Part shown: positions 28,559 to 35,907 of the stretch, piece after piece
Numbering within the stretch: position 1 is the first letter of the stretch
Layout of the letters: each line of letters begins with the position of its first letter
From: JALSHZ01 sp964614535
Lineage (GTDB): Bacteria > Pseudomonadota > Gammaproteobacteria > UWMA-0217
Length of the DNA: 64,000 nucleotides
Reading direction: 5' to 3'
Assembly: GCA_964614535.1 (NCBI GenBank)
Contig: CAZTOZ010000029.1
Location: 1-64,000, forward strand
Program-made: the position numbers and the translations under genes
The notes under the pieces: generated by a model
What the model saw: only the letters and a program-made list of their open reading frames with translations
What the model was told of the DNA's origin: nothing
The model's database searches: none

Positions 28559-28582
28559 TTGGCGCCGTGACTACGGCGCCAA
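28559..28582. terminator. Inverted repeat between convergent genes (possible bidirectional terminator)
   Basis: A perfect nine-base stem TTGGCGCCG/CGGCGCCAA with loop TGACTA includes the glycosyltransferase stop codon. It sits at the junction of two convergent genes, but neither side has a clear T-tract, so it may act as a 3' stability hairpin. Confidence 0.45.
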
Positions 28583-29593
28583 ACACCGATAGACCTGCCG
28601 GATATTTCTCGTCATCGCATCGACGGTGAACTGCTCCCGGGCGAACTCGAACCACGGAGAAAAGGCCGCCCGCGCCTTTGGCAAATCATCGAGCGTCGCA
28701 ATGATCCGTTTGCGCAGCGCACCGACATCACCGATCGGGACCAGATATTCCGCCGGCAGAATCTCGCAAGGCACCGGCACCTCGGTGGAAATCACCGGGG
28801 TCCGAGCAAACATCGCTTCGGCAAAGACGTAGGAAAACCCCTCGCGGCGGGAAGAGATCACCACCAGGTCGGCCGCCGCAATCAGCGCAGGAACGTCGTT
28901 TCGGTAACCAAGAAAATGCACCCGGTCCGACAGCCCTCTTTCCGCTGCCAACGCCACCAACCGCTCCCGCTCCGGGCCTTCCCCGGCAATATGGAGATGG
29001 CCCTCCACCCCGGCGAAGGCCTCGATCAGAATATCGAACCCCTTGGCCACCGCAAGCCGCCCCACCGCGAGCACATTGGGCCCCTGCGTAACAAAACGAG
29101 ACGGTGCTTGGCAGTGCGATGGCTCGATCCCGTTGTAGACCACATGGGTGGGTAGCCCCGGCAGCGAATCGGCAATGGTTCGGCTGACGCAGACGATGCC
29201 ATCCACATTTGCCATCCAGCGTCTCGCCGCCGTGAGATTGTGGAGTGTGACCACCGTCTTCTGCGGCACCCAGCGAGCCACCTGGCTGAGAATAAAACCC
29301 GCCTTCTTGGCGTGCGCATGGACCACATCGGCATCCAGCGAGCGCAACAACCGGACGAGCTGCCACAGCATCCACGGGTTCCGCCGGCCGCGCGACAGAT
29401 CGAACGAATGGAAAATAACGCCATCGCGCAGGTGCGGACGATAGGATTCATGGGCAATCGCATGGACTGCCGTTGTCCCGGCCAGACCATTGCAGATTTC
29501 GATAAAGTGCTTTTCCAGCCCACCAGGATGGTAGGCCTCGGCCACCATCTGGCAGACGATCGGCTCTTCAGGGGCAGAGGGGGCGCTGCTCAT
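28571..29593 (-). CDS. Family 4 glycosyltransferase (GT-B fold)
   Basis: The 340-residue cytoplasmic enzyme transfers a sugar from a nucleotide sugar to an unknown acceptor. It shows the GT4 features GRLAVAKGFDILIEAF, IAGEGPERERL and the EX7E region SSRREGFSYVFAEAMFARTP. The N-terminal glycine-rich donor loop is AYHPGGLEKH. ATG 29591-29593 starts MSSAPSAPEEPIV. It is an orphan: no other polysaccharide or lipopolysaccharide genes lie nearby, so the product (LPS, exopolysaccharide or glycolipid) cannot be inferred. Confidence 0.82.
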   Translation of the reverse strand: MSSAPSAPEEPIVCQMVAEAYHPGGLEKHFIEICNGLAGTTAVHAIAHESYRPHLRDGVIFHSFDLSRGRRNPWMLWQLVRLLRSLDADVVHAHAKKAGFILSQVARWVPQKTVVTLHNLTAARRWMANVDGIVCVSRTIADSLPGLPTHVVYNGIEPSHCQAPSRFVTQGPNVLAVGRLAVAKGFDILIEAFAGVEGHLHIAGEGPERERLVALAAERGLSDRVHFLGYRNDVPALIAAADLVVISSRREGFSYVFAEAMFARTPVISTEVPVPCEILPAEYLVPIGDVGALRKRIIATLDDLPKARAAFSPWFEFAREQFTVDAMTRNIRQVYRCLAP

Positions 29594-29834
29594 GCTGTTC
29601 GGCGTTAAAGAAAAGAGGGAGAATACTCGCCACACCGGCACCCCACAACCACCGGTCTCCCTTGCACCATCTTCTCCCACCCAGGCCGGCCTCGGCACCG
29701 TCATCAGGGTTACCCCGAAAGGCGGGGCCAAATTTTCTTTCCGGGCCGATTGAATTCCACCTGCCACAACCGCATATCCTCCGTCAGCGCCGACCAAGAC
29801 TGGCCGGAAACTTTCATTACAGAGGATTTACGAA

Positions 29835-30422
29835 ATGAGTGATACGACAACGACGACTGAACTGCCCCAATACCAGAGCGGGGAGCTGCCCAGGAACTGG
29901 GGCGCCCTATTGACATTGGGGATACTGATGCTGGTGCTGGGCACCATCGGCCTGATATGGACACCCGCCTATACCATCGGTGTGGCCATGGTGTTCGGTG
30001 CCTTTCTGGTCACCGCCGGCAGCGTCCAGTTGATTTCCGCCTTCACCAGCGGCGAATCGAACTGGAAAGGCCGGCTGACCCATGTGTTGATCGCACTGGT
30101 CTACCTGGTTGGCGGCGGCTTCGCCCTGTTCAATCCACCCGGTGCAGCGGCGGGACTGACCCTGTTCATCGCCTCGATGCTGCTGGCGATTGGCGTCATC
30201 CGCATCGTCCACGGTATCCAGCAGAAGAAACGGGGCTGGGCTTGGCTTTGGCCCGTCGTCCTCGGCCTCATCGACATTCTGATCGGCATCATCCTGGCTG
30301 CCGGCTGGCCCGTCACCAGTGTCTGGGCGCCAGGACTGCTGTTCGCCATAGAACTGTTGATGAATGGCTGGTACCTGGTTCTGGTGGCCTGGGCATCACG
30401 CAAGATCGACGCATCGAAATAA
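29835..30422 (+). CDS. HdeD-family (DUF308) membrane protein
   Basis: The 195-residue integral membrane protein has about six transmembrane helices arranged as three DUF308 hairpins (LLTLGILMLVLGTIGLIW, VAMVFGAFLVTAGSVQLI, GLILFIASMLLA-type). HdeD in E. coli is linked to acid resistance at high cell density, but the mechanism of the family is unknown. AGAGGAT lies shortly upstream of the ATG. The gene is followed 78 bp later by a DUF1931 gene in the same direction, and the pair may be one stress-related operon. Confidence 0.82.
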   Translation: MSDTTTTTELPQYQSGELPRNWGALLTLGILMLVLGTIGLIWTPAYTIGVAMVFGAFLVTAGSVQLISAFTSGESNWKGRLTHVLIALVYLVGGGFALFNPPGAAAGLTLFIASMLLAIGVIRIVHGIQQKKRGWAWLWPVVLGLIDILIGIILAAGWPVTSVWAPGLLFAIELLMNGWYLVLVAWASRKIDASK

Positions 30423-30500
30423 ACCTCGCCGAAATAACGCTCGCCGGCGGGCGTGTCTCGCCCGCACGGCCCATCGACACAATATTGGAGAAAAATCATC

Positions 30501-30947
30501 ATGGTAATGGGAATCAAACAATTCGAGTCGCTGTTTCGTCAGGCGGCATCCCTGGATATCGACAAAAGCGACGTCAAGCGCCTGGACGATTTCGTCAATG
30601 CGCGACTGCACGACCTTCTACTGCTCGCCCAAACCAAGGCCAAGGCCAATGGTCGGGCGTCGATCGAGTGGATCGATGTGCCGATCACCAAGGGTCTGCA
30701 GGAGAATATTCACGCATTCAACAAAATGGATGAGGCGCTATCGATAACGGAAATTCTCGATGGCCTGTCGAAATTGCCACCGATGGACCTCCCCTACAGC
30801 AGCGAGCTGGAGGAGAAAATACCGGAGATCACCGGCGGAATCACCGTCAGCCTGGCCAAGGTCTTCAAGGCCATCGCACCAAAGCTGAAAAACCCGGCCA
30901 CCGCAGAGTGGGAAACGGTGGACAAAATCTACGCCATCCTGCTGTAG
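30501..30947 (+). CDS. DUF1931 histone-fold protein
   Basis: The 148-residue protein belongs to the DUF1931 family. Its structurally known members (for example from Aquifex) have two histone-fold units in one chain, resembling an archaeal histone dimer. Helices are visible in IKQFESLFRQAASLDIDKSD, VKRLDDFVNARLHDLLLLAQ and VSLAKVFKAIAPKLK. Whether it binds DNA is not established. ATG 30501 follows TTGGAGAA; a second ATG two codons later is also possible. It has no transmembrane segment and lies downstream of an HdeD-like gene. Confidence 0.8.
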   Translation: MVMGIKQFESLFRQAASLDIDKSDVKRLDDFVNARLHDLLLLAQTKAKANGRASIEWIDVPITKGLQENIHAFNKMDEALSITEILDGLSKLPPMDLPYSSELEEKIPEITGGITVSLAKVFKAIAPKLKNPATAEWETVDKIYAILL

Positions 30948-30955
30948 CGCAATAC

Positions 30956-30987
30956 CGGCGTGAGAGCCTCCTTCCGCTCTCACGCCG
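30956..30987. terminator. Strong hairpin after the DUF1931 gene
   Basis: A perfect eleven-base stem CGGCGTGAGAG/CTCTCACGCCG with a ten-base loop begins nine bases after the DUF1931 stop codon, between convergent genes. There is no following T-tract, so it may be a rho-dependent or processing element. Confidence 0.55.
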
Positions 30988-31042
30988 TGACCCAAGCGGC
31001 CGACAAGCATCGAAAGCGTCGGTGCCATAGCCCCCTCACCCT

Positions 31043-32665
31043 TCATGGGCACCCCATCCCGCCGTATTCGATTCCCGCCAACGCCGCCATCTCACGGTGC
31101 CAGGTCGTGAGATCATCGACGGAAAACTTGTTCAGATGATCGTGTCCACAGGCCCGTGCCATCACCTGCATCAATTCCGTGGCGGCCCGGAAAAAGTTGT
31201 CGAGCTGACGCGCCCCTTCTTTCACCCGTAGCCGGCGCCGGAGGTGCGGCTTCTGCGTCGCAATACCGACAGGGCAGTTGTCGGTATGACAGGCCCGCAT
31301 TCCCAGACACCCAATGGCCTGCATCGCGGCGTTGGACAAGGCGATCGCATCGGCACCAAGCGCCATCGCCTTGATAAAGTCAGCGGGCACCCGAAGCCCC
31401 CCGGTGACGATCAGCGTAATATCGGCACGCTTCTGCCGGTCGAGGTAGCGCCGGGCACGCGCCAGCGCCGGAATCGTTGGCACGGAGATATTGTCGCGGA
31501 ACAGCAGTGGCGCCGCACCGGTCCCACCCCCCCGACCATCGAGAATGATGTAATCGACACCGATCCGAAGGGCTGCCTCGATATCACGCTCGATATGCTG
31601 GGCGGACAGTTTGAATCCAATCGGGATGCCGCCGGTCGCTTCCCGTACCCGATCGGCAAAGCGGCGATAGTCGTCGAGATGGTTCCAGTCCGGGAAACGT
31701 GCCGGCGAAATGGCATCCTCGCCTTCAGGCAGCCCGCGTACCTCGGCGATCTTCCCCACGACCTTCGATCCGGGCAGGTACCCGCCGGTACCGGTCTTGG
31801 CCGCCTGCCCACCCTTGAAATGAAAGGCCTGGCAGCGGATCACCCGATCCATCGAAAAACCGAAACGTGCCGAGCCCAGCTCATAGATATAGCGTGAGCT
31901 GGCAGCCTGTTCCTCCGCCAGCATGCCCCCCTCGCCCGAACAGATCGCGGTGCCCGCCAGTTCCGCACCCTTGGCAAGCGCTATCTTCGCTTCCGCCGAC
32001 AATGCGCCAAAACTCATGTCGGATACCAGCAGCGGCCGTTCCAACCGCAGCGGTTTTTTCGCGTTGGGCCCAATCACCACATCGGTGCCAACCGGCTCGT
32101 CGTCGAGCAGCGGCAGACGATGGAGTTGCGCCGTCAGAATCTGGATGTCTTCCCATTTCGGCAGCCGATCCCATGGAACCCCCATCGCGGCCGTGCGGCC
32201 ATGCTTGCCCGTTCTGGACAAACCATGCTCAGCCAGATGCTGGATATAGCCCACGTGGGGCTCTTCCGGCGCGCCATGAATATCCTTGTAGAGCCCTTGA
32301 TAGCGCGCCCGGTCGTAGGGCTGTGGATGCGCCGCCTCCCAGGCCGCGATTTCGGACTCATCGACCCAAACCTTCCCCTCCTCGACCCAGGCGGAAAAAC
32401 GCTGCAAACGCTCCGACGGATCGTAGCTGCTGACCCCGGTACGGTAGGCATAGTCCCAATTGTGGAGGCCGCAAACCAGATTGTCTCCATCGACGTATCC
32501 ATCGGCCATCAACGCGCCCCGGTGCAGGCAGCGGCCATAGAGTACCGAGACCTTTTGCTCGTCCGGCCAGCGAATGACGACCAGATCGACATTGGCGACC
32601 AGTGCGTAGGCGGGTTCGAGCGGTTTCAGCGAATCGAAATCACAGATCGCAATCCTGTTCTTCAT
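31043..32665 (-). CDS. Rieske / FMN-glutamate synthase domain fusion oxidoreductase
   Basis: The 540-residue protein joins two modules. Residues 1-115 form a Rieske [2Fe-2S] domain with ligands C46-L-H48 and C65-G-L-H68. Residues about 150-530 match the FMN-binding synthase domain of glutamate synthase (SDMSFGALSAEAKIALAKGA, VTGGLRVPADFIKAMALGAD). The [3Fe-4S] cysteine motif GCLGMRACHTDNCPVGIATQ is conserved. The glutaminase domain of GltB is absent, so it cannot use glutamine and is probably not an ammonia-assimilating GOGAT. It may be an FMN oxidoreductase fed by the Rieske centre. GGAGGAGAGG precedes the chosen ATG. Confidence 0.8.
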   Translation of the reverse strand: MKNRIAICDFDSLKPLEPAYALVANVDLVVIRWPDEQKVSVLYGRCLHRGALMADGYVDGDNLVCGLHNWDYAYRTGVSSYDPSERLQRFSAWVEEGKVWVDESEIAAWEAAHPQPYDRARYQGLYKDIHGAPEEPHVGYIQHLAEHGLSRTGKHGRTAAMGVPWDRLPKWEDIQILTAQLHRLPLLDDEPVGTDVVIGPNAKKPLRLERPLLVSDMSFGALSAEAKIALAKGAELAGTAICSGEGGMLAEEQAASSRYIYELGSARFGFSMDRVIRCQAFHFKGGQAAKTGTGGYLPGSKVVGKIAEVRGLPEGEDAISPARFPDWNHLDDYRRFADRVREATGGIPIGFKLSAQHIERDIEAALRIGVDYIILDGRGGGTGAAPLLFRDNISVPTIPALARARRYLDRQKRADITLIVTGGLRVPADFIKAMALGADAIALSNAAMQAIGCLGMRACHTDNCPVGIATQKPHLRRRLRVKEGARQLDNFFRAATELMQVMARACGHDHLNKFSVDDLTTWHREMAALAGIEYGGMGCP

Positions 32666-32779
32666 CCATCCTCTCCTCCACGCTTGCACTTCGAGCATAG
32701 CAGACACCATTTCCCTCGCTGCCTCATCGTGGTATAGGCTCTCGCCAACCACTCTTCAGCATCCACCGACGAGGCCACC

Positions 32780-33820
32780 ATGCAGTACCGAACCCTTGGC
32801 CACTCCTCCATCGAGGTCAGCGTCATCTGTCTCGGCAGCATGACCTGGGGCGAACAGAACAGCGAGGCCGACGCCTTCGCGCAGCTCGACCATGCCATCG
32901 CCGAAGGCGTCAATTTCATCGACACCGCCGAGCTCTATTCCATCCCTCCACGGGCCGACACCTACGGCGCCACCGAGACGATCATCGGCCGCTGGCTGGC
33001 TTCCCGCGGCGGGCGGGAGCGAATCGTCCTGGCGAGCAAGGTCGCCGGCAACACCAGCGGTTGGGTGAGCCACATCCGGGGTGGCCCCCGACTGAACCGG
33101 CAGCAGATGACGGCGGCACTCGAAGCCTCGTTGCGCCGCCTGCAAACCGACTACCTCGATCTCTACCAGATCCACTGGCCGGCCCGCACCACCAACTATT
33201 TCGGGGAGCGCGGCCTGAGCGAGATCGAGGACGAATCGGTCGAATCCATTGGCGAAACGCTCGAAGTGCTCGACGGCTTCGTCCGTGACGGCAAGGTGCG
33301 CCAGATCGGCGTCTCCAATGAAACGCCATGGGGCATGATGCAGTACCTCTGCCTTGCGGAGAAACACGGCTGGGCCCGGATCGTCTCGATCCAAAACCCC
33401 TACAACCTGCTCAACCGGCTGTTCGAGGTGGGTCTTTCGGAGATCTCCCTGCGGGAAAACGTCGGTCTGCTGGCCTACTCACCATTGGGTTTCGGCGTGC
33501 TCTCCGGCAAATACCTCGATGGCAGCGCCACACCCCGATCCCGCCTCCACCTCTTTTCCGAGTACCGGCGCTACAGTGGCGACAACGCCGAGAAGGCAAC
33601 CCGCGCCTATGTGGCGCTGGCGCGCGATCACGGCCTTTCACCGGCGCAAATGGCGCTGGCCTTCGTCAACACTCGCGCCTTCGTTACCAGTACGATCATC
33701 GGGGCGACGACGATGGCACAACTGCGGGAAAACATCGCCAGCGCCAATATCGAGCTGTCGGCGGAGCTGCTTGCCGAAATCGACCGAATCCATGCCGACT
33801 ACCCCGACCCGGCACCGTAA
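32780..33820 (+). CDS. Aldo-keto reductase (Tas-like)
   Basis: The 346-residue NADP-dependent TIM-barrel oxidoreductase has the catalytic tetrad: Asp and Tyr in NFIDTAELYSIPP, Lys in VLASKVAGN, His in YQIHWPART. The cofactor-binding end VTSTIIGATTMAQLRENIAS is present. It matches the Tas branch of the family in length and in the TYGATETIIGRWL motif. Its natural carbonyl substrate is unknown. It diverges from the Rieske-FMN oxidoreductase gene across 114 bp, so the two may be co-regulated. Confidence 0.87.
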   Translation: MQYRTLGHSSIEVSVICLGSMTWGEQNSEADAFAQLDHAIAEGVNFIDTAELYSIPPRADTYGATETIIGRWLASRGGRERIVLASKVAGNTSGWVSHIRGGPRLNRQQMTAALEASLRRLQTDYLDLYQIHWPARTTNYFGERGLSEIEDESVESIGETLEVLDGFVRDGKVRQIGVSNETPWGMMQYLCLAEKHGWARIVSIQNPYNLLNRLFEVGLSEISLRENVGLLAYSPLGFGVLSGKYLDGSATPRSRLHLFSEYRRYSGDNAEKATRAYVALARDHGLSPAQMALAFVNTRAFVTSTIIGATTMAQLRENIASANIELSAELLAEIDRIHADYPDPAP

Positions 33821-34086
33821 CCGGCTGGTGTCACTGACCGGCACGCGCCACGTCAACCCGGATACTTCACGAATCTACAGGATTTTGGGGGAATCTCAGC
33901 GAGGCTGTTTGTTCGATTCACCGAAAAGCATGGCCGTGGCCATGGTCACCTAGTGATTCGGGAAAAATGGCCGCTGAGATTCTTCAATACACGGCAGAGC
34001 AGTGCGCCGGTGACAGCTTGTGCCTTACCAAGATTCCGGTGATATCAATCATGGCGCTGCGCTTTTCCAGCGTCCCCGGGAAATAT

Positions 34087-34299
34087 TCAGGTTATATCCC
34101 GCTTTTTCTGCTCGAACTCTTCCCGGTCGATCTCGCCACGCGCATAGCGCGCCTTGAGAATATCGAGCGGGCTTTCATCGACTCGATGCGACCGGCCACC
34201 ACCGGTCGCGGCCGATACCGCCCAAACGGCGATGACGATCAAGACGATCCAGAACAACCACATGAATCCCCCACCGACAAAACCATGACCTTCCCACAT
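34087..34299 (-). CDS. Small SHOCT-domain membrane protein
   Basis: The 70-residue protein has one transmembrane helix (about 13-30, FMWLFWIVLIVIAVWAV) and a C-terminal SHOCT motif DILKARYARGEIDREEFEQK. SHOCT modules occur at protein ends and are thought to mediate oligomerisation. ATG 34297-34299 follows GGGGGTG; a GTG at 34321-34323 overlapping the oxidase stop as GTGA would add eight residues. It ends the copper operon, and small SHOCT proteins of this type are common beside metal-resistance genes. A copper-related role is inferred from position only. Confidence 0.75.
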   Translation of the reverse strand: MWEGHGFVGGGFMWLFWIVLIVIAVWAVSAATGGGRSHRVDESPLDILKARYARGEIDREEFEQKKRDIT

Positions 34300-34319
34300 C
34301 GCACACCCCCGATCGACCG

Positions 34320-35825
34320 TCACACCACGACAAACTGTCCCATCATCCCCGCATCTTCATGCTCCAGAATATGGCAATGGAACATATAGGGGTTATTGGG
34401 ATCGGCGTAGTTCTCGAACCGGGTAATGATTTTCACCGTCTCACCCGACTCGACCAGCACCGTGTCTTTCAGCCCACGCTCGTTCAATGGCGGGGGCTGG
34501 CCGTCCCGGCTGAGAATGCGAAACTGGATATCGTGAATATGGAACGGATGGGGCATCGGCGAATCGTTGCGTATCTCCCAGATCTCCACATCCCCCAGAG
34601 GAATCCTTTCGTCGATCCGATCGATGTCCATCGCCTTGCCGTTGATGGTGAACCCGCCACCGCGCATCATTGCCGGCCCCATGCGCATGTCGAGCACCAT
34701 TTTCCGGGTTCGTGCCGCCTGCTCCGGCGCCCATTGCCGAGGAGCAATCAACCGGTCCGGCAACACCCCTCCGGCCGCCTCGGGGCTGTCGGCCCTGAAT
34801 TGCATGATGTCGAATGGCCGGTCGTCACCGCCACCCATCATGCGGCCCATCATGCCCATCCTCATTCCACCACCCCGGCGCCCGGTTTGCGGCAACGGCT
34901 TGTGACGCAGCACCACCTCATCACCGGGTTCGAATTCGACAACGACTTCGGCACGCTCTCCCGGCGCCAGGCGCAGTGAGCGCAGGGTCACCGGCGCCGC
35001 CAGCAGGCCACCGTCGGTGGCAATCTGCCGCATCGCGCGCCCGTCGGAGAATTCCAGGTTGTAGATTCTCGCGTTGGAACCATTGAGTATCCGCAGGCGA
35101 AGGCGGCGACGCAGCACTTCATGGACCGGAAACGGCGCGCCATTGACCAGCATGACATCGCCACGCATCCCGTTCATCCGGTCGTGCATCGACTGTCGAT
35201 AGCTGAACGTGCCATCGGCGTTGAAGGCACGATCCTGCAACACCAACGGAATATCATCGACACCATGGGTGGAGGGCAACCCCAGATCGTCCGCCGCATC
35301 GTCGTCGATATAGAAAAGCCCCGCCAGACCGTAGTAGACCTGAATAGCAGTGCGGTGATACCTGTGTGAGTGATACCACTGCGTCGAGGCCGGCTGGCGG
35401 ATGGTGAATTCGGGAGACCAGGTTTCACCGACTCCGATGACCTGATGAGGGCCGCCATCCATTTTGGCCGGCAGATGGACACCATGCCAATGCAACGTTG
35501 AATCCTCGCTCATGTTGTTGGTCACGTTCAGCCGCACCGCCTCGCCGTTGCGGACCCGGATGATGGGGCCAAGGTAATCGCCATTGATGCCCGCGCTCGG
35601 CGTTCTCACACCAGGGAAAAACACATGCCGGCCACGCTGCAAGGAAAGATCGAAGACCCGCTTGCCATCACGCATGACACCTTCGAGCAATGGCGGAATC
35701 GGCAGTGCCTGCTGAAATTTTCCGACCGCTGGCCGTGCCAACAGTTCACCGCCCCGGTACAGCGGGATGGCCAATCCGGCGGCAGCGGCCACCCCGGCTT
35801 TCAGAACGAAACGTCTCGATACCAT
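34320..35825 (-). CDS. Multicopper oxidase, CueO-like, Tat-exported
   Basis: The 501-residue oxidase has a Tat-type leader (SRRFVLKAGVAAAAGLAIP). Its copper sites are HWHGVH (about 120), WYHSHRYH, HPFHIHDI and HCHILEHEDAGMMG, covering type 1, 2 and 3 coppers. A methionine-rich insert (GGGMRMGMMGRMMGGG) resembles the Met-rich region of CueO that binds extra Cu+. It should oxidise Cu+ to the less permeant Cu2+ in the periplasm. It is distinct from the larger CopA-type oxidase at 41859-43721. The gene sits between the Cu+-ATPase and SHOCT genes. ATG 35823-35825 follows GGAGAAG. Confidence 0.88.
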   Translation of the reverse strand: MVSRRFVLKAGVAAAAGLAIPLYRGGELLARPAVGKFQQALPIPPLLEGVMRDGKRVFDLSLQRGRHVFFPGVRTPSAGINGDYLGPIIRVRNGEAVRLNVTNNMSEDSTLHWHGVHLPAKMDGGPHQVIGVGETWSPEFTIRQPASTQWYHSHRYHRTAIQVYYGLAGLFYIDDDAADDLGLPSTHGVDDIPLVLQDRAFNADGTFSYRQSMHDRMNGMRGDVMLVNGAPFPVHEVLRRRLRLRILNGSNARIYNLEFSDGRAMRQIATDGGLLAAPVTLRSLRLAPGERAEVVVEFEPGDEVVLRHKPLPQTGRRGGGMRMGMMGRMMGGGDDRPFDIMQFRADSPEAAGGVLPDRLIAPRQWAPEQAARTRKMVLDMRMGPAMMRGGGFTINGKAMDIDRIDERIPLGDVEIWEIRNDSPMPHPFHIHDIQFRILSRDGQPPPLNERGLKDTVLVESGETVKIITRFENYADPNNPYMFHCHILEHEDAGMMGQFVVV

Positions 35826-35907
35826 TTTCTTCTCCAGTCGATATTCTCTTGATCCCGCCCGGGCCCTCCGCCGCAGGAGACGGCCCGCCAGGGAGGGGTT
35901 GGGCAAT

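Noticed and set aside
33905..33925. GTTCGATTC resembling a tRNA T-loop
   Set aside because: Flanking bases are not complementary and no acceptor, D or anticodon stems fit around it.
33821..34086. Non-coding stretch between the aldo-keto reductase and the SHOCT gene, checked for a small gene or terminator
   Set aside because: Only an imperfect hairpin overlapping the SHOCT stop was seen, with no T-tract; nothing supportable.
33967..34389. Plus-strand 140-codon frame near the SHOCT gene
   Set aside because: It covers the SHOCT gene and the oxidase 3' end in antisense, with no ribosome binding site or family pattern; the SHOCT motif on the minus strand is convincing.
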